21,934 bases of DNA from CAIZGX01 sp044374295. Its GTDB lineage: Bacteria > Bacteroidota > Bacteroidia > Flavobacteriales_D > Sanyastnellaceae. Under the pieces are notes generated by a model, which searched no databases, had not been told where the DNA came from, and saw only the letters and a list, made by a program, of their open reading frames with translations. Position 1 is the first letter of the stretch. Each line of letters starts with the position of its first letter. Positions 14,865 to 21,866 of the stretch are shown here, one piece after another. The translations under genes and the position numbers were made by a program. The DNA is taken from NCBI GenBank assembly GCA_044374295.1, contig JBILOU010000034.1:1-21934 (forward strand), in the 5' to 3' direction.

Positions 14865-15347
14865 ATCCTCGCTCAGTTTTTTTCTCGCGTGGAAAATTCT
14901 AGACTTTACGGTTCCCATTGGAATTCCCATTGAATCTGCTATCTCATCGTAGTGATAACCATCTACAAACAACTGAAAGGGAGTTCTGAATTCGTAAGGA
15001 AGTTGGGTTATTGCCTTATTGATGTCTTTTTCGTTGATTCTCGAAGAGACAGTGTCTTCAGAAATCTTACCGTAGTTTAAATAGAACTGATTGTCGGTAG
15101 AGTCGTTAATAGTCTTTTGAAGTTTCTTGCGCTTGTAGTTGTTGATGAAGATATTGCGCATAATTGTAAATAACCATCCCTTGAAGTTTGTTCCGTCCTG
15201 GAAGTTGTCCTTGTAACGAATGGCTTTTAACAAAGTATCTTGAAGAAGATCTTCAGCGTCCTCTGTGTTTTTAGTGAAATTATATGCGAAGCTCTTTAGC
15301 GATCCAGAATGATTACCGATAAGGTAGTTGAATTCAAGCGTGCTCAT
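14847..15347 (-). CDS. ECF-type RNA polymerase sigma factor
   Basis: 166 residues from the ATG at 15347; a longer TTG reading from 15377 would run through the promoter and operator-like repeats and is rejected. Region 2 is clear: NFTKNTEDAEDLLQDTLLKA, then NFKGWLFTIMRNIFINNYKRKK for -10 recognition and DNA melting. Region 4 has LPYEFRTPFQLFVDGYHYDEIADSMGIPMGTVKSRIFHARKKL, the helix-turn-helix that reads -35. No anti-sigma gene adjoins it; control probably comes from the upstream B12-binding MerR, whose gene ends 114 bases before. In many Flavobacteriia such a sigma/MerR pair sits beside carotenoid genes, but none is present in this window. Confidence 0.93.
   Translation of the reverse strand: MSTLEFNYLIGNHSGSLKSFAYNFTKNTEDAEDLLQDTLLKAIRYKDNFQDGTNFKGWLFTIMRNIFINNYKRKKLQKTINDSTDNQFYLNYGKISEDTVSSRINEKDINKAITQLPYEFRTPFQLFVDGYHYDEIADSMGIPMGTVKSRIFHARKKLSEDLAHFA
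14857..14883 (+). terminator. Weak intrinsic terminator of the methyltransferase gene
   Basis: TGAGC (14857-14861) pairs with GCTCA (14871-14875) across a 9-base loop and is followed by G and T7 (14877-14883). The stop codon is in the loop. The stem is short, so efficiency is uncertain; the element lies inside the 3' end of the sigma factor gene on the other strand. Confidence 0.5.
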
Positions 15348-15357
15348 TTTTTTGTTT

Positions 15358-15387
15358 TGTTTAATATTCTGAGGCAAATATTAAACA
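15358..15387. promoter_or_regulatory. Inverted repeat 1 (candidate operator) before the sigma gene
   Basis: TGTTTAA (15358-15364) and TTAAACA (15381-15387) with a 16-base spacer; the arms extend to a perfect 11 bp (TGTTTAATATT/AATATTAAACA). It covers the predicted -7 element of the sigma promoter, so a bound protein would block RNA polymerase. Confidence 0.65.
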
Positions 15388-15406
15388 GAACTGAGCTCGT
15401 TCCAAA
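15375..15406 (-). promoter_or_regulatory. Predicted promoter of the sigma factor gene
   Basis: On the minus strand, TTTG (15406-15403) is followed after 20 bases by AATATTTG (15382-15375), one mismatch from TAnnTTTG, or TAATATTTG with one extra base. This is the only site in the window with both -33 and -7 boxes at normal spacing. Predicted start near 15369, giving a leader of about 22 bases. Confidence 0.6.
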
Positions 15407-15410
15407 TTTT

Positions 15411-15440
15411 TGTTTAATTATTTTTATTAATTCTTAAACA
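15411..15440. promoter_or_regulatory. Inverted repeat 2 (candidate operator) before the sigma gene
   Basis: TGTTTAA (15411-15417) and TTAAACA (15434-15440), again with a 16-base spacer; the arms extend outward to 10 bp (TTTTGTTTAA/TTAAACAAAA). It begins 53 bases from inverted repeat 1, about five helical turns, and lies just upstream of the -33 box. Confidence 0.65.
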
Positions 15441-15461
15441 AAATACTTAAGCGGCTGAATT

Positions 15462-16352
15462 CTAGTTTTTTAGCCCTTCAAGTAAATCATCGATTCCTCC
15501 GTAAAGGGTAATGTAAAGTGTGTCAGGAGACTTGATTCCCTTCAGATTATAACCCGTAAAGTGGAAGTGACAGTCCGTGTCCATAAACATTCTGGTCAGT
15601 CTTTTTAGATAGTCTGGAACCATAACTGTTGAAGGATGAGTGGTAAATATTGAAACAAAATCAACATCACCCAAGCGTTGAGCCACCTGCTTCAAATCTT
15701 CGGCAGGGACAGACTGACTCAAAAGAATACTGCGAAGGCCACGCAACTTCAAAATGTAATGAAGCATCAACAACGAGAGTTCGTGAATTTCTAAGTCTGG
15801 AAGGAAAAGAACAACCGGACGCTTATTTTGCTCTAACGGAACTTTAACCGATTCAATATGAAAGAGTAACTTCTGACGAATTAGCGCGCTAATGAAGTGT
15901 TCTTGAGCTGGACAAATAGAATCTGATTGCCAAAGCAACCCAATTTGCATGAGGAAAGGCATGATCACAACACGAAAAGTCTGCTCAAGACCGTGCTCAG
16001 CAACATGCGGATCAATAACGTTCGAAAACAACTCTTCGTCATAATTCAACATTGAAATCTTGAGCATGTGCAAGAAATGCTCTTCTGTATTGTTTCCGTG
16101 AGCGTGTTTGTTAATGATTTCGCGAATCTGGTCGTCTGAAAGTTTCGCGATATTCGAAATCTTATAGCCAAGGCTATTCAGTAAGCTTATATTCAACAGA
16201 GACTTTAAATCTCTGTCGTTGTATTTGCGAATGTTAGTGTCAGTGCGGTCTGGAGAGAGAATTCCATAGCGTTGCTCCCATATACGAATGGTGTGAGCTT
16301 TGATTCCCGAGAAATTCTCCAGGTCCTTGATGGTGAACTCTTGAGGGCGCAT
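15462..16352 (-). CDS. MerR-family regulator with B12-binding domain (CarH/LitR-like)
   Basis: 296 residues from the ATG at 16352; the reading from TTG 16409 adds a low-complexity tail and is not supported. Residues 1-70 are the MerR winged helix (FTIKDLENFSGIKAHTIRIWEQRYGIL). Then comes a four-helix B12-capping domain with Trp141-x9-Glu151-His152 (WQSDSICPAQEH), the Wx9EH signature of adenosylcobalamin-binding CarH proteins, and a Rossmann B12 domain with Glu188-Ile-His190 (ExHxx), His190 being the expected lower ligand of cobalt, and later SVPAEDL and YGGIDD. CarH proteins are tetrameric repressors in the dark that fall apart when light breaks the Co-C bond. Residue 142 after the Trp is Gln; in Thermus CarH it is His132, the second cobalt ligand of the light state. 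Probable first gene of an operon with the sigma factor. The 159-bp upstream gap shows no consensus promoter. Confidence 0.93.
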   Translation of the reverse strand: MRPQEFTIKDLENFSGIKAHTIRIWEQRYGILSPDRTDTNIRKYNDRDLKSLLNISLLNSLGYKISNIAKLSDDQIREIINKHAHGNNTEEHFLHMLKISMLNYDEELFSNVIDPHVAEHGLEQTFRVVIMPFLMQIGLLWQSDSICPAQEHFISALIRQKLLFHIESVKVPLEQNKRPVVLFLPDLEIHELSLLMLHYILKLRGLRSILLSQSVPAEDLKQVAQRLGDVDFVSIFTTHPSTVMVPDYLKRLTRMFMDTDCHFHFTGYNLKGIKSPDTLYITLYGGIDDLLEGLKN

Positions 16353-16511
16353 AATTGTAGGATTTGAAGATGAAACACCACCTTTTCCAAAAGGTTCATT
16401 TTTAATCAAAAGTTTTCCCTTACGTTGTTTTTTGTTCTCTACTTAGCTTTACTCTTTCAAATAATTGGTAGTCCTTTCAATTTTCAATAACTTCGAGGCC
16501 AAACCTTAATC

Positions 16512-17522
16512 ATGATACGAATTGCGCAAATAGGCTACGGATATTGGGGACCAAACCTGCTTCGTAACTTCATGTCGCTTGGAAATGCAAAAGTAGAAAT
16601 GCTGATCGATTCGCAATTGAACAGACTCGAACAAGCGACAAGCCTATTTCCAACGCTGAAAACCTCTACTTTGGCCGATGATGCTTTTAACAGCACAGCG
16701 GTAGATGCTGTGGTAATAGCGACTCCTGTTTTTACGCATTACGATTTAGCGAAGCGCGCTCTGCTCGCCGGAAAACACGTGCTTATCGAAAAGCCCATGA
16801 CTGCCACCGTTGCACAAGCCAAGGAATTGATAGATCTGGCTGCTCAAAAAGGAAGGCTGCTCATGGTAGACCATACTTTCCTATATACAGGCGCGGTTGA
16901 AAAAATGAAGGCGTTGAAGGAAGAAGGCGCATTGGGCGATTTGAAATATTTCGATTCAACACGAATCAACCTCGGACTTATTCAGCAAGATGTGAATGTG
17001 CTTTGGGATCTTGCCCCACACGATATTTCTGTGCTCGATTACTTATCAGACGAATTACCCATGAGCGTGAATGCCACAGGCGTTAGCCACATTCACAACG
17101 GAATCGAAAACGTGGCTTACCTCACCGTTAACTACCAGAACAATTTCATCGCGCACTTCAATTGTTCTTGGTCTTCGCCAGTGAAGATTAGATTGATGTT
17201 GTTGGGAGGAAGTGAAAAGATGGTCGTGTTCAACGACATGGAACCCACCGAAAAAATCAAGGTCTACGATACCGCTCACAGCGTAAGTAGCCTTGAAGAA
17301 AAACAGAAGGTCATGATCGACTATCGTGTTGGAGATGTGTATGTTCCGAAAATTGAATTGGCCGAGCCTCTTAAAAAATTGGCGCAAGATTTTATTTCTT
17401 CTATCGAAAATAATTCCGAGCCTCGTGCATCTGCAATAGGCGGATTAAACACCATTCGAATTTTAGAAGCAGCTCAGTACAGCATTAAGCAAAACGGAAA
17501 AGAAGTTAAAATTGAAATTTAA
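16512..17522 (+). CDS. Gfo/Idh/MocA-family NAD(P)-dependent sugar oxidoreductase
   Basis: 336 residues. N-terminal Rossmann fold with IAQIGYGYWGPNLLRNF (4-20) for dinucleotide binding, then the family catalytic signature IEKPM (Glu93-Lys94-Pro95) and WDLAPHD (165-171), where His170 should act in proton transfer. The C-terminal half is the beta-sheet substrate domain. The GYGYWGPNLLRNF form is common in O-antigen or capsule loci, where such enzymes oxidise a UDP-sugar at C3. It is the first gene of the + strand glycan operon and overlaps the next gene by 11 bases. The substrate is not resolved. It starts 159 bp from the divergent MerR gene; no exact TAnnTTTG is found in that gap. Confidence 0.93.
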   Translation: MIRIAQIGYGYWGPNLLRNFMSLGNAKVEMLIDSQLNRLEQATSLFPTLKTSTLADDAFNSTAVDAVVIATPVFTHYDLAKRALLAGKHVLIEKPMTATVAQAKELIDLAAQKGRLLMVDHTFLYTGAVEKMKALKEEGALGDLKYFDSTRINLGLIQQDVNVLWDLAPHDISVLDYLSDELPMSVNATGVSHIHNGIENVAYLTVNYQNNFIAHFNCSWSSPVKIRLMLLGGSEKMVVFNDMEPTEKIKVYDTAHSVSSLEEKQKVMIDYRVGDVYVPKIELAEPLKKLAQDFISSIENNSEPRASAIGGLNTIRILEAAQYSIKQNGKEVKIEI

Positions 17523-18549
17523 GTTGAAAGAAAAACTTCAACATATCATTCAAGACTTAAACATTCAGTTGCAAAATGAATGTGTGCTTACTGAAGCCGC
17601 CTCGGGCGCCTATGCCTGCACGCCAGTATTAGCAGCGCTTGCAGTAGCAGAGGTTCACGCCTTCGCGCGCGACTCGAAATATGGATCTGCAAGCGATTGT
17701 ATAAACGAAGTTCAAGCGTTAGCCGGACAATGTGGAGTTTCAAACCGCATTCACTTCCACACAGAAAAAAATGAAATGCCTTGGGAAAGAGCTACCGTTG
17801 TGACAAATAGCGGCGCACTTCGTCCATTGGATAGTTCTCTGCTCGATCGAGTTTCTGCTTCATGTCGAATCCCCCTCATGTTTGAATCCTGGGAGTTTCG
17901 CGCACAAGATCTCGATTTAGAATTTTGTAAGTCGAAGGGAATACGCGTTGCGGGAACCAACGAAAGACATCCGCAAGTCGATGTATTCGGCTACCTCGGA
18001 GATATGGTTGTTCGACTCATTCAAGACGCGAAACAAACCCCTTATCGAAATAAATTCATCGTTGTTTCGAACAACGACTTCACGCCCTACCTCTGCAAAT
18101 CTCTGGTAAGCATCTCAGCCGGAGTGGGCGTATATTGTCCGTATGAATACAAAAGTGAAATTGAAAATTTAGGCGCAACCTATCTCGGAAATTGGAATAT
18201 TACAGAAATTCCAAACGATTGGAAATCGGCTTCAGCCGTGATCTACACGGGTTCTCCTTTTTCTGAAGATCTTTGGGGAACTTTTCCTCTGTTGAATTTC
18301 AATATCTGGAAGACGCTAAGTTCCCCACTTCTCCTGCGCTTCGCAGGTGACGTGCGCGAAGCCGATTTATTTCAACATGAAATAAATTTCCATCCGGAAA
18401 ATGTACCAGCCGGACACATGGGCATTCTGCCTTCCGCCATTGGTTGGGATCCCATCATTCGTCTGCAAGCCGGAAGTTTGAAAGTGGCAGAGCTCATGAA
18501 AACGAATGAAGCGCATTACAATAATTTCGAACTTGCCCAATACCTGTAG
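17512..18549 (+). CDS. Uncharacterised Rossmann-like protein of the glycan operon
   Basis: 345 residues if translation begins at TTG 17512, which overlaps the oxidoreductase stop; TTG 17524 is a second choice. No in-frame ATG occurs before codon 89, so a rare start is needed. I do not recognise a named family. Three alpha/beta parts are visible: an N-terminal nucleotide-binding-like segment (CVLTEAASGAYACTPVLAALA), a central part reminiscent of 2-hydroxyacid dehydrogenases (VVTNSGALRPLDSSLLDRV, FESWEFRAQDLDLEFCKSKG, RVAGTNERHPQVDVFGYLG), and a second Rossmann-like part (KFIVVSNNDFTPYLCKSLV). No signal peptide or membrane helix. Placed between an oxidoreductase and a methyltransferase, it probably works on a sugar nucleotide or precursor; this is inference. 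Confidence 0.75.
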   Translation: MKFKLKEKLQHIIQDLNIQLQNECVLTEAASGAYACTPVLAALAVAEVHAFARDSKYGSASDCINEVQALAGQCGVSNRIHFHTEKNEMPWERATVVTNSGALRPLDSSLLDRVSASCRIPLMFESWEFRAQDLDLEFCKSKGIRVAGTNERHPQVDVFGYLGDMVVRLIQDAKQTPYRNKFIVVSNNDFTPYLCKSLVSISAGVGVYCPYEYKSEIENLGATYLGNWNITEIPNDWKSASAVIYTGSPFSEDLWGTFPLLNFNIWKTLSSPLLLRFAGDVREADLFQHEINFHPENVPAGHMGILPSAIGWDPIIRLQAGSLKVAELMKTNEAHYNNFELAQYL

Positions 18550-18552
18550 ACT

Positions 18553-19317
18553 ATGAGCGAAGAGAACAAGATCGAAAAACTCTCCGATTTGGATTTCAAT
18601 AAATTCAAAGCATTGGCGAACGACGAGAGTCTTTCGCGCTATGAGAAAATCGGATTCTTCAATCACTTTCGTGAAGGGAAGGAAGCGCAGATTTGGGACG
18701 ATATTCAATCGAAGGTTTCAACGATTGCAATGTACAACGTGCGCGTCTTGGACATAGGTCCAGGGTGCAGCGATCTGCCTTTTATGTTGTTAAAGCATGC
18801 AGAAGAAAAAGGTCAAAATGTAGTGCTCATTGATTCGCAAGAAATGCTGAATCAACTCCCAGATTTTTCGTTTTGCGAAAAGTTCTCGGCTATGTTTCCC
18901 AACGAGACAAAACAATGGTCGAAGGAAAACAAGAACGCTTTTCATGCCATCATCTGCTACAGCGTTTTGCATTACATAGCCGTAGAATCAAGTGTTGAAT
19001 TGTTTGTTGAATCCATCTGCGAACTGCTTGCCCCAGGCGGAATGGCGCTAATTGGCGATATTCCGAATGTGTCGAAAAGAAACCGTTTCTTCAGTTCAGA
19101 AGAAGGCATTCAATTCCACCAAAACAACTACGGTTCGAATTCATTACCAGAAATAAATTGGAATGATAAAAAGCCAGGTGAGTTTAACGACGAAGATATT
19201 TTTTCAATCTTGAAAATGGCCAGAGAAAATGGAGTAGAGGCATTCGTGCTTCCGCAAAACAACGACTTGCCCATGGCGAATAGAAGAGAGGATATCTTGT
19301 TTGTAAAGCACAAATAA
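18553..19317 (+). CDS. SAM-dependent methyltransferase of the glycan operon
   Basis: 254 residues. Motif I is VLDIGPGCSDLPFMLL (65-80), motif II ends in VVLIDSQEML, a motif IV-like segment is HAIICYSVLHYIAV, and the post-motif strand is LLAPGGMALIGDIP. All fit a class I Rossmann methyltransferase. The N-terminal region (residues 1-50: FNKFKALANDESLSRYEKIGFF) is likely a lid over the substrate; similar FKALAxDxSLSxxEKIGF segments occur in methyltransferases of polysaccharide loci. Three bases separate it from the gene before, one base from the acyltransferase after. A role in decorating a sugar or a glycan end is inferred from position. Confidence 0.9.
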   Translation: MSEENKIEKLSDLDFNKFKALANDESLSRYEKIGFFNHFREGKEAQIWDDIQSKVSTIAMYNVRVLDIGPGCSDLPFMLLKHAEEKGQNVVLIDSQEMLNQLPDFSFCEKFSAMFPNETKQWSKENKNAFHAIICYSVLHYIAVESSVELFVESICELLAPGGMALIGDIPNVSKRNRFFSSEEGIQFHQNNYGSNSLPEINWNDKKPGEFNDEDIFSILKMARENGVEAFVLPQNNDLPMANRREDILFVKHK

Positions 19318-19318
19318 C

Positions 19319-19987
19319 ATGAAGAACAAATTAATCATTTTTGGAAATACAGAGTTTGCGGAAATCGCCTATGAATATTTCACACACGACAGCAATTACG
19401 AAGTGGTAGCGTTTTGCGTTCATCGCGAATACATAAACAAAGAAGAAATTTTCGGATTGCCATTGGTGGCTTTCGAAGATTTGCCTTCGCTCTACAATCC
19501 CAATGATCATGCGTTCTTCGGAGCATCTGTCTACACCAAACTAAACAGGCTGCGCACGCAAGTTTATTTGGAAGCAAAAGCCTTGGGTTATGAGATCGCT
19601 TCTTACGTGAGCTCATACGCTTTCGTTTGGAGAAATGTGAAATTGGGAGAACATGTTTTCATTTTTGAAGACAATACTCTTCAACCTTTTACTGAAATTG
19701 GAAACAACGTTGTGCTGTGGAGTGGTAACCACATTGGACACCATTCGAAAGTTGACGACAACTGTTTCATATCTTCGCATGTGGTGATTAGCGGTGGAGT
19801 AACCATCGGGAAAAATTGTTTCCTTGGCGTGAATAGCACCGTAAACAATGCCGTGAGCATTGGCGACGATTGTCTGCTTTCATCAGGCGCATTGGTGGTG
19901 AAGAACATTCCGGAAGACTCCATTGTCAAAGGAAAAGACATCTCTCCGATTTCTTGTCGCGCTTATCATAAACTCACGCCGCGATGA
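19319..19987 (+). CDS. PglD/NeuD-like hexapeptide-repeat sugar O/N-acyltransferase
   Basis: 222 residues. An N-terminal small Rossmann-like half (KLIIFGNTEFAEIAYEYF) binds the sugar nucleotide in PglD/NeuD relatives. The second half (about 105-205) is a left-handed beta-helix of hexapeptide turns: VKLGEHVFIFEDNTLQPF, IGNNVVLWSGNHIGHHSKV, DDNCFISSHVVISGGVTIG, KNCFLGVNSTVNNAVSIG. His138 or His141 in GNHIGHH is the expected catalytic base for acyl transfer from acetyl-CoA; the exact residue is uncertain. Acetylation of an amino or hydroxyl sugar would fit the aminotransferase and PglC-like genes at the left edge of the window, although these are 18 kb away. The gene ends in ATGA shared with the next start. 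Confidence 0.9.
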   Translation: MKNKLIIFGNTEFAEIAYEYFTHDSNYEVVAFCVHREYINKEEIFGLPLVAFEDLPSLYNPNDHAFFGASVYTKLNRLRTQVYLEAKALGYEIASYVSSYAFVWRNVKLGEHVFIFEDNTLQPFTEIGNNVVLWSGNHIGHHSKVDDNCFISSHVVISGGVTIGKNCFLGVNSTVNNAVSIGDDCLLSSGALVVKNIPEDSIVKGKDISPISCRAYHKLTPR

Positions 19988-20901
19988 ATTGGAAGCGACT
20001 CGGTAGAATAGTCGAAGCCAATCCGAACTTGGAGTGGTCGCAGCAATACGCTGCTATTCCTACCGTGCGCATTTTAAACGTAGATGTTCTTCGTGTTTAT
20101 TATTATTCCATGGATGAAGACTTCAATGGAAGAATCAGTTACGTAGATGTTTCAGCACACCATCCTTCTGAAATTATTTTTCGAAGTGAAGACGTGTTGC
20201 TCGATATTGGATACGAAGGCTCATTCGACGACGGCGGCGTTTGTCCGTTGCAATTCCTTCAACATGAAAATGAAAATTGGTTGTACTACTTAGGTGTGCA
20301 ACGCACGACAGAGGTGCCTTATAGATATTTTGCCGGGGTAGCGAAAGAGCAAGCCGATGGCACGTTTCAGCGCTTTCAAGCCAATCCGGTTTTACTTCCA
20401 ACAGTATCAGAACCCGATATTCGAAGCGCGGTTTCTATTCTTCAAGAAGGAGAAAAAATGCGCATGTGGTATGTCGGAGCATTCGCATGGATAGACGTAA
20501 ACGGAAAGGAAGTTCCAACGTATCGCATTCATCATGCTGTTTCAGCAGACGGATTAAATTGGGAAGTCGATCAACACGATTGCATTCAATTTCAAAACGA
20601 AGATGAGTTCGGTTTTGGAAGACCGTGGGTGATGAAAATGGATAACGGATTTGAAATGTTTTATAGTGTTCGGACGAAATCAATGGGCTACCGTTTAGGA
20701 TACGCCACCTCTGAAGACGGCTATTCATGGGTAAGACAGGACAGTGAATTAAATTTTTCAGTTGGAAGTGAATCGTGGGAAAACGAATCGGTTTGCTATC
20801 CGTGTGTGGTTGATGTGAATGGAAAACGATTTCTGTTTTACAACGGAAATCAAAATGGAAAAACTGGTTTCGGCGTTGCCGTATTGGAGGACAATCAATG
20901 A
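19984..20901 (+). CDS. GH32/GH43-like five-bladed propeller protein, cytoplasmic
   Basis: 305 residues without a signal peptide. The repeating strand blocks and phrases resemble five-bladed beta-propeller glycosidases of clans F and J (GH43, GH32): FDDGGVCPLQFL (about 78-89), EPDIRSAVSIL, MRMWYVGAF, RPWVMKMDNGFEMFYSV, LGYATSEDGYSW, ENESVCYPCVVDVNG and RFLFYNGNQNG. Acidic residues at FDDGG (Asp), EPD and NESV could form an active site. Being inside a glycan biosynthesis operon and apparently cytoplasmic, it may not be a secreted hydrolase but could trim or bind an intermediate. The ATG shares ATGA with the upstream stop, so translation is coupled; it also overlaps the next gene in the same way. 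Confidence 0.82.
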   Translation: MNWKRLGRIVEANPNLEWSQQYAAIPTVRILNVDVLRVYYYSMDEDFNGRISYVDVSAHHPSEIIFRSEDVLLDIGYEGSFDDGGVCPLQFLQHENENWLYYLGVQRTTEVPYRYFAGVAKEQADGTFQRFQANPVLLPTVSEPDIRSAVSILQEGEKMRMWYVGAFAWIDVNGKEVPTYRIHHAVSADGLNWEVDQHDCIQFQNEDEFGFGRPWVMKMDNGFEMFYSVRTKSMGYRLGYATSEDGYSWVRQDSELNFSVGSESWENESVCYPCVVDVNGKRFLFYNGNQNGKTGFGVAVLEDNQ

Positions 20902-21866
20902 AAATAATTCGATACTCAGAAGACCATCGCAAGCAATGGGAGGAATTTGTTTCCAAAAGTAAAAATGGAACCTTTCATCTCTCGCGAAATTTTATAGACT
21001 ATCACGGAACGAAGTTCAACGATCATTCGCTGCTAGCTTTCGATGAAGACGAATTGGTGGGTGTGTTGCCGATGAATGAAAGTGGAAGGGATGCCTTCGC
21101 ACATCAAGGGTTAACATACGGCGGATGGGTGCTTTCGCGCAACATTCGACTCGACGAATTTCATAGATTATTTGTACACTTCCTTCGATATCTGGAAGGG
21201 AATGGAATAGAACAATTGCATTATAAAACCATTCCGTTCATGTACCATCAGGTGCCTGCGCAGGAAGACGTTCATATGCTTTTTCTCGCTGGCGCGAAAT
21301 GCACAGGGCAACAAGTGAATCCGGTTATTATTCCTTCCAATGTTCCGAAATTTCAAGAACGAAGAGTTCGTGGAATGAAGAAAGCGGTGAAGGAAGAAAT
21401 AGTCATTCGCCTGTCAGAAGATTTCGATTCGTATTACACCATTGTGGAGGATTTGCTCGCGGCATATTCTTCAACACCGGCGCATTCAAGAAGTGAGATA
21501 CTTGATTTGCAAAAAAGATTTCCAAATGAAATTGAATTGCATGCTGCCTTCCATGGAGAAGAAATGTGCGCGGGAATTTTGTGCTTCAATACACCGAATT
21601 GTGTGCGTTTTCAATACATTGCTTCCACGTTAGAAGGGAAAGAGAAAGGCGCTTTGGATTTGCTTTTCGCAACACTTATTCAAGAGACGTTTTCTAAAAA
21701 GAATTACATAGATTTTGGAACGAGTACCAACAATCAAGGTGCCTCATTAGCCTTGGGTATTTCGCAACAGAAAGAAGGTTTTGGCGCACGCACTAGCGTT
21801 CAGCCTGTTTACACATTAGCGCTAAATTCCGTAAATTGGGATGCTTTAAATGCATTTGTTTCATGA
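20898..21866 (+). CDS. FemAB/GNAT-like acyltransferase
   Basis: 322 residues that fit the double-GNAT fold of FemAB-like proteins (peptidoglycan bridge and polysaccharide-linked acyl transferases). The N-terminal half has WEEFVSKSKNGTFHLSRNFIDYH and ELVGVLPMN (a beta-strand typical of the GNAT core), followed by GLTYGGWVLS. The second half has RGMKKAVKEEIVIRLSEDFDSYYTIVEDLL and a second GNAT-like core (GEEMCAGILCFNTPNCVRFQYIAS, ALDLLFATLIQETFSKKNYIDFGTS). The NYIDFGTSTNNQGASLALGI end is a known signature of this group in glycan clusters. The acyl donor and acceptor are unknown; modification of a sugar amine is likely. Both gene junctions are ATGA overlaps. Confidence 0.85.
   Translation: MKIIRYSEDHRKQWEEFVSKSKNGTFHLSRNFIDYHGTKFNDHSLLAFDEDELVGVLPMNESGRDAFAHQGLTYGGWVLSRNIRLDEFHRLFVHFLRYLEGNGIEQLHYKTIPFMYHQVPAQEDVHMLFLAGAKCTGQQVNPVIIPSNVPKFQERRVRGMKKAVKEEIVIRLSEDFDSYYTIVEDLLAAYSSTPAHSRSEILDLQKRFPNEIELHAAFHGEEMCAGILCFNTPNCVRFQYIASTLEGKEKGALDLLFATLIQETFSKKNYIDFGTSTNNQGASLALGISQQKEGFGARTSVQPVYTLALNSVNWDALNAFVS

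Noticed and set aside
15348..15377. Upstream TTG start for the sigma factor
   Set aside because: It would begin inside the inverted repeat and promoter; the ATG at 15347 gives a normal ECF N-terminus.
16381..16394. Palindrome CCTTTTCCAAAAGG before the MerR gene
   Set aside because: Arms of 6 bp with AT-rich content may arise by chance, it does not match the TGTTTAA operators, and no promoter is seen around it.
16353..16409. Upstream TTG start for the MerR regulator
   Set aside because: It adds 19 residues of Gly/Ser/Asn-rich sequence; MerR proteins of this type begin a few residues before the FTIKDLE helix, as from the ATG at 16352.
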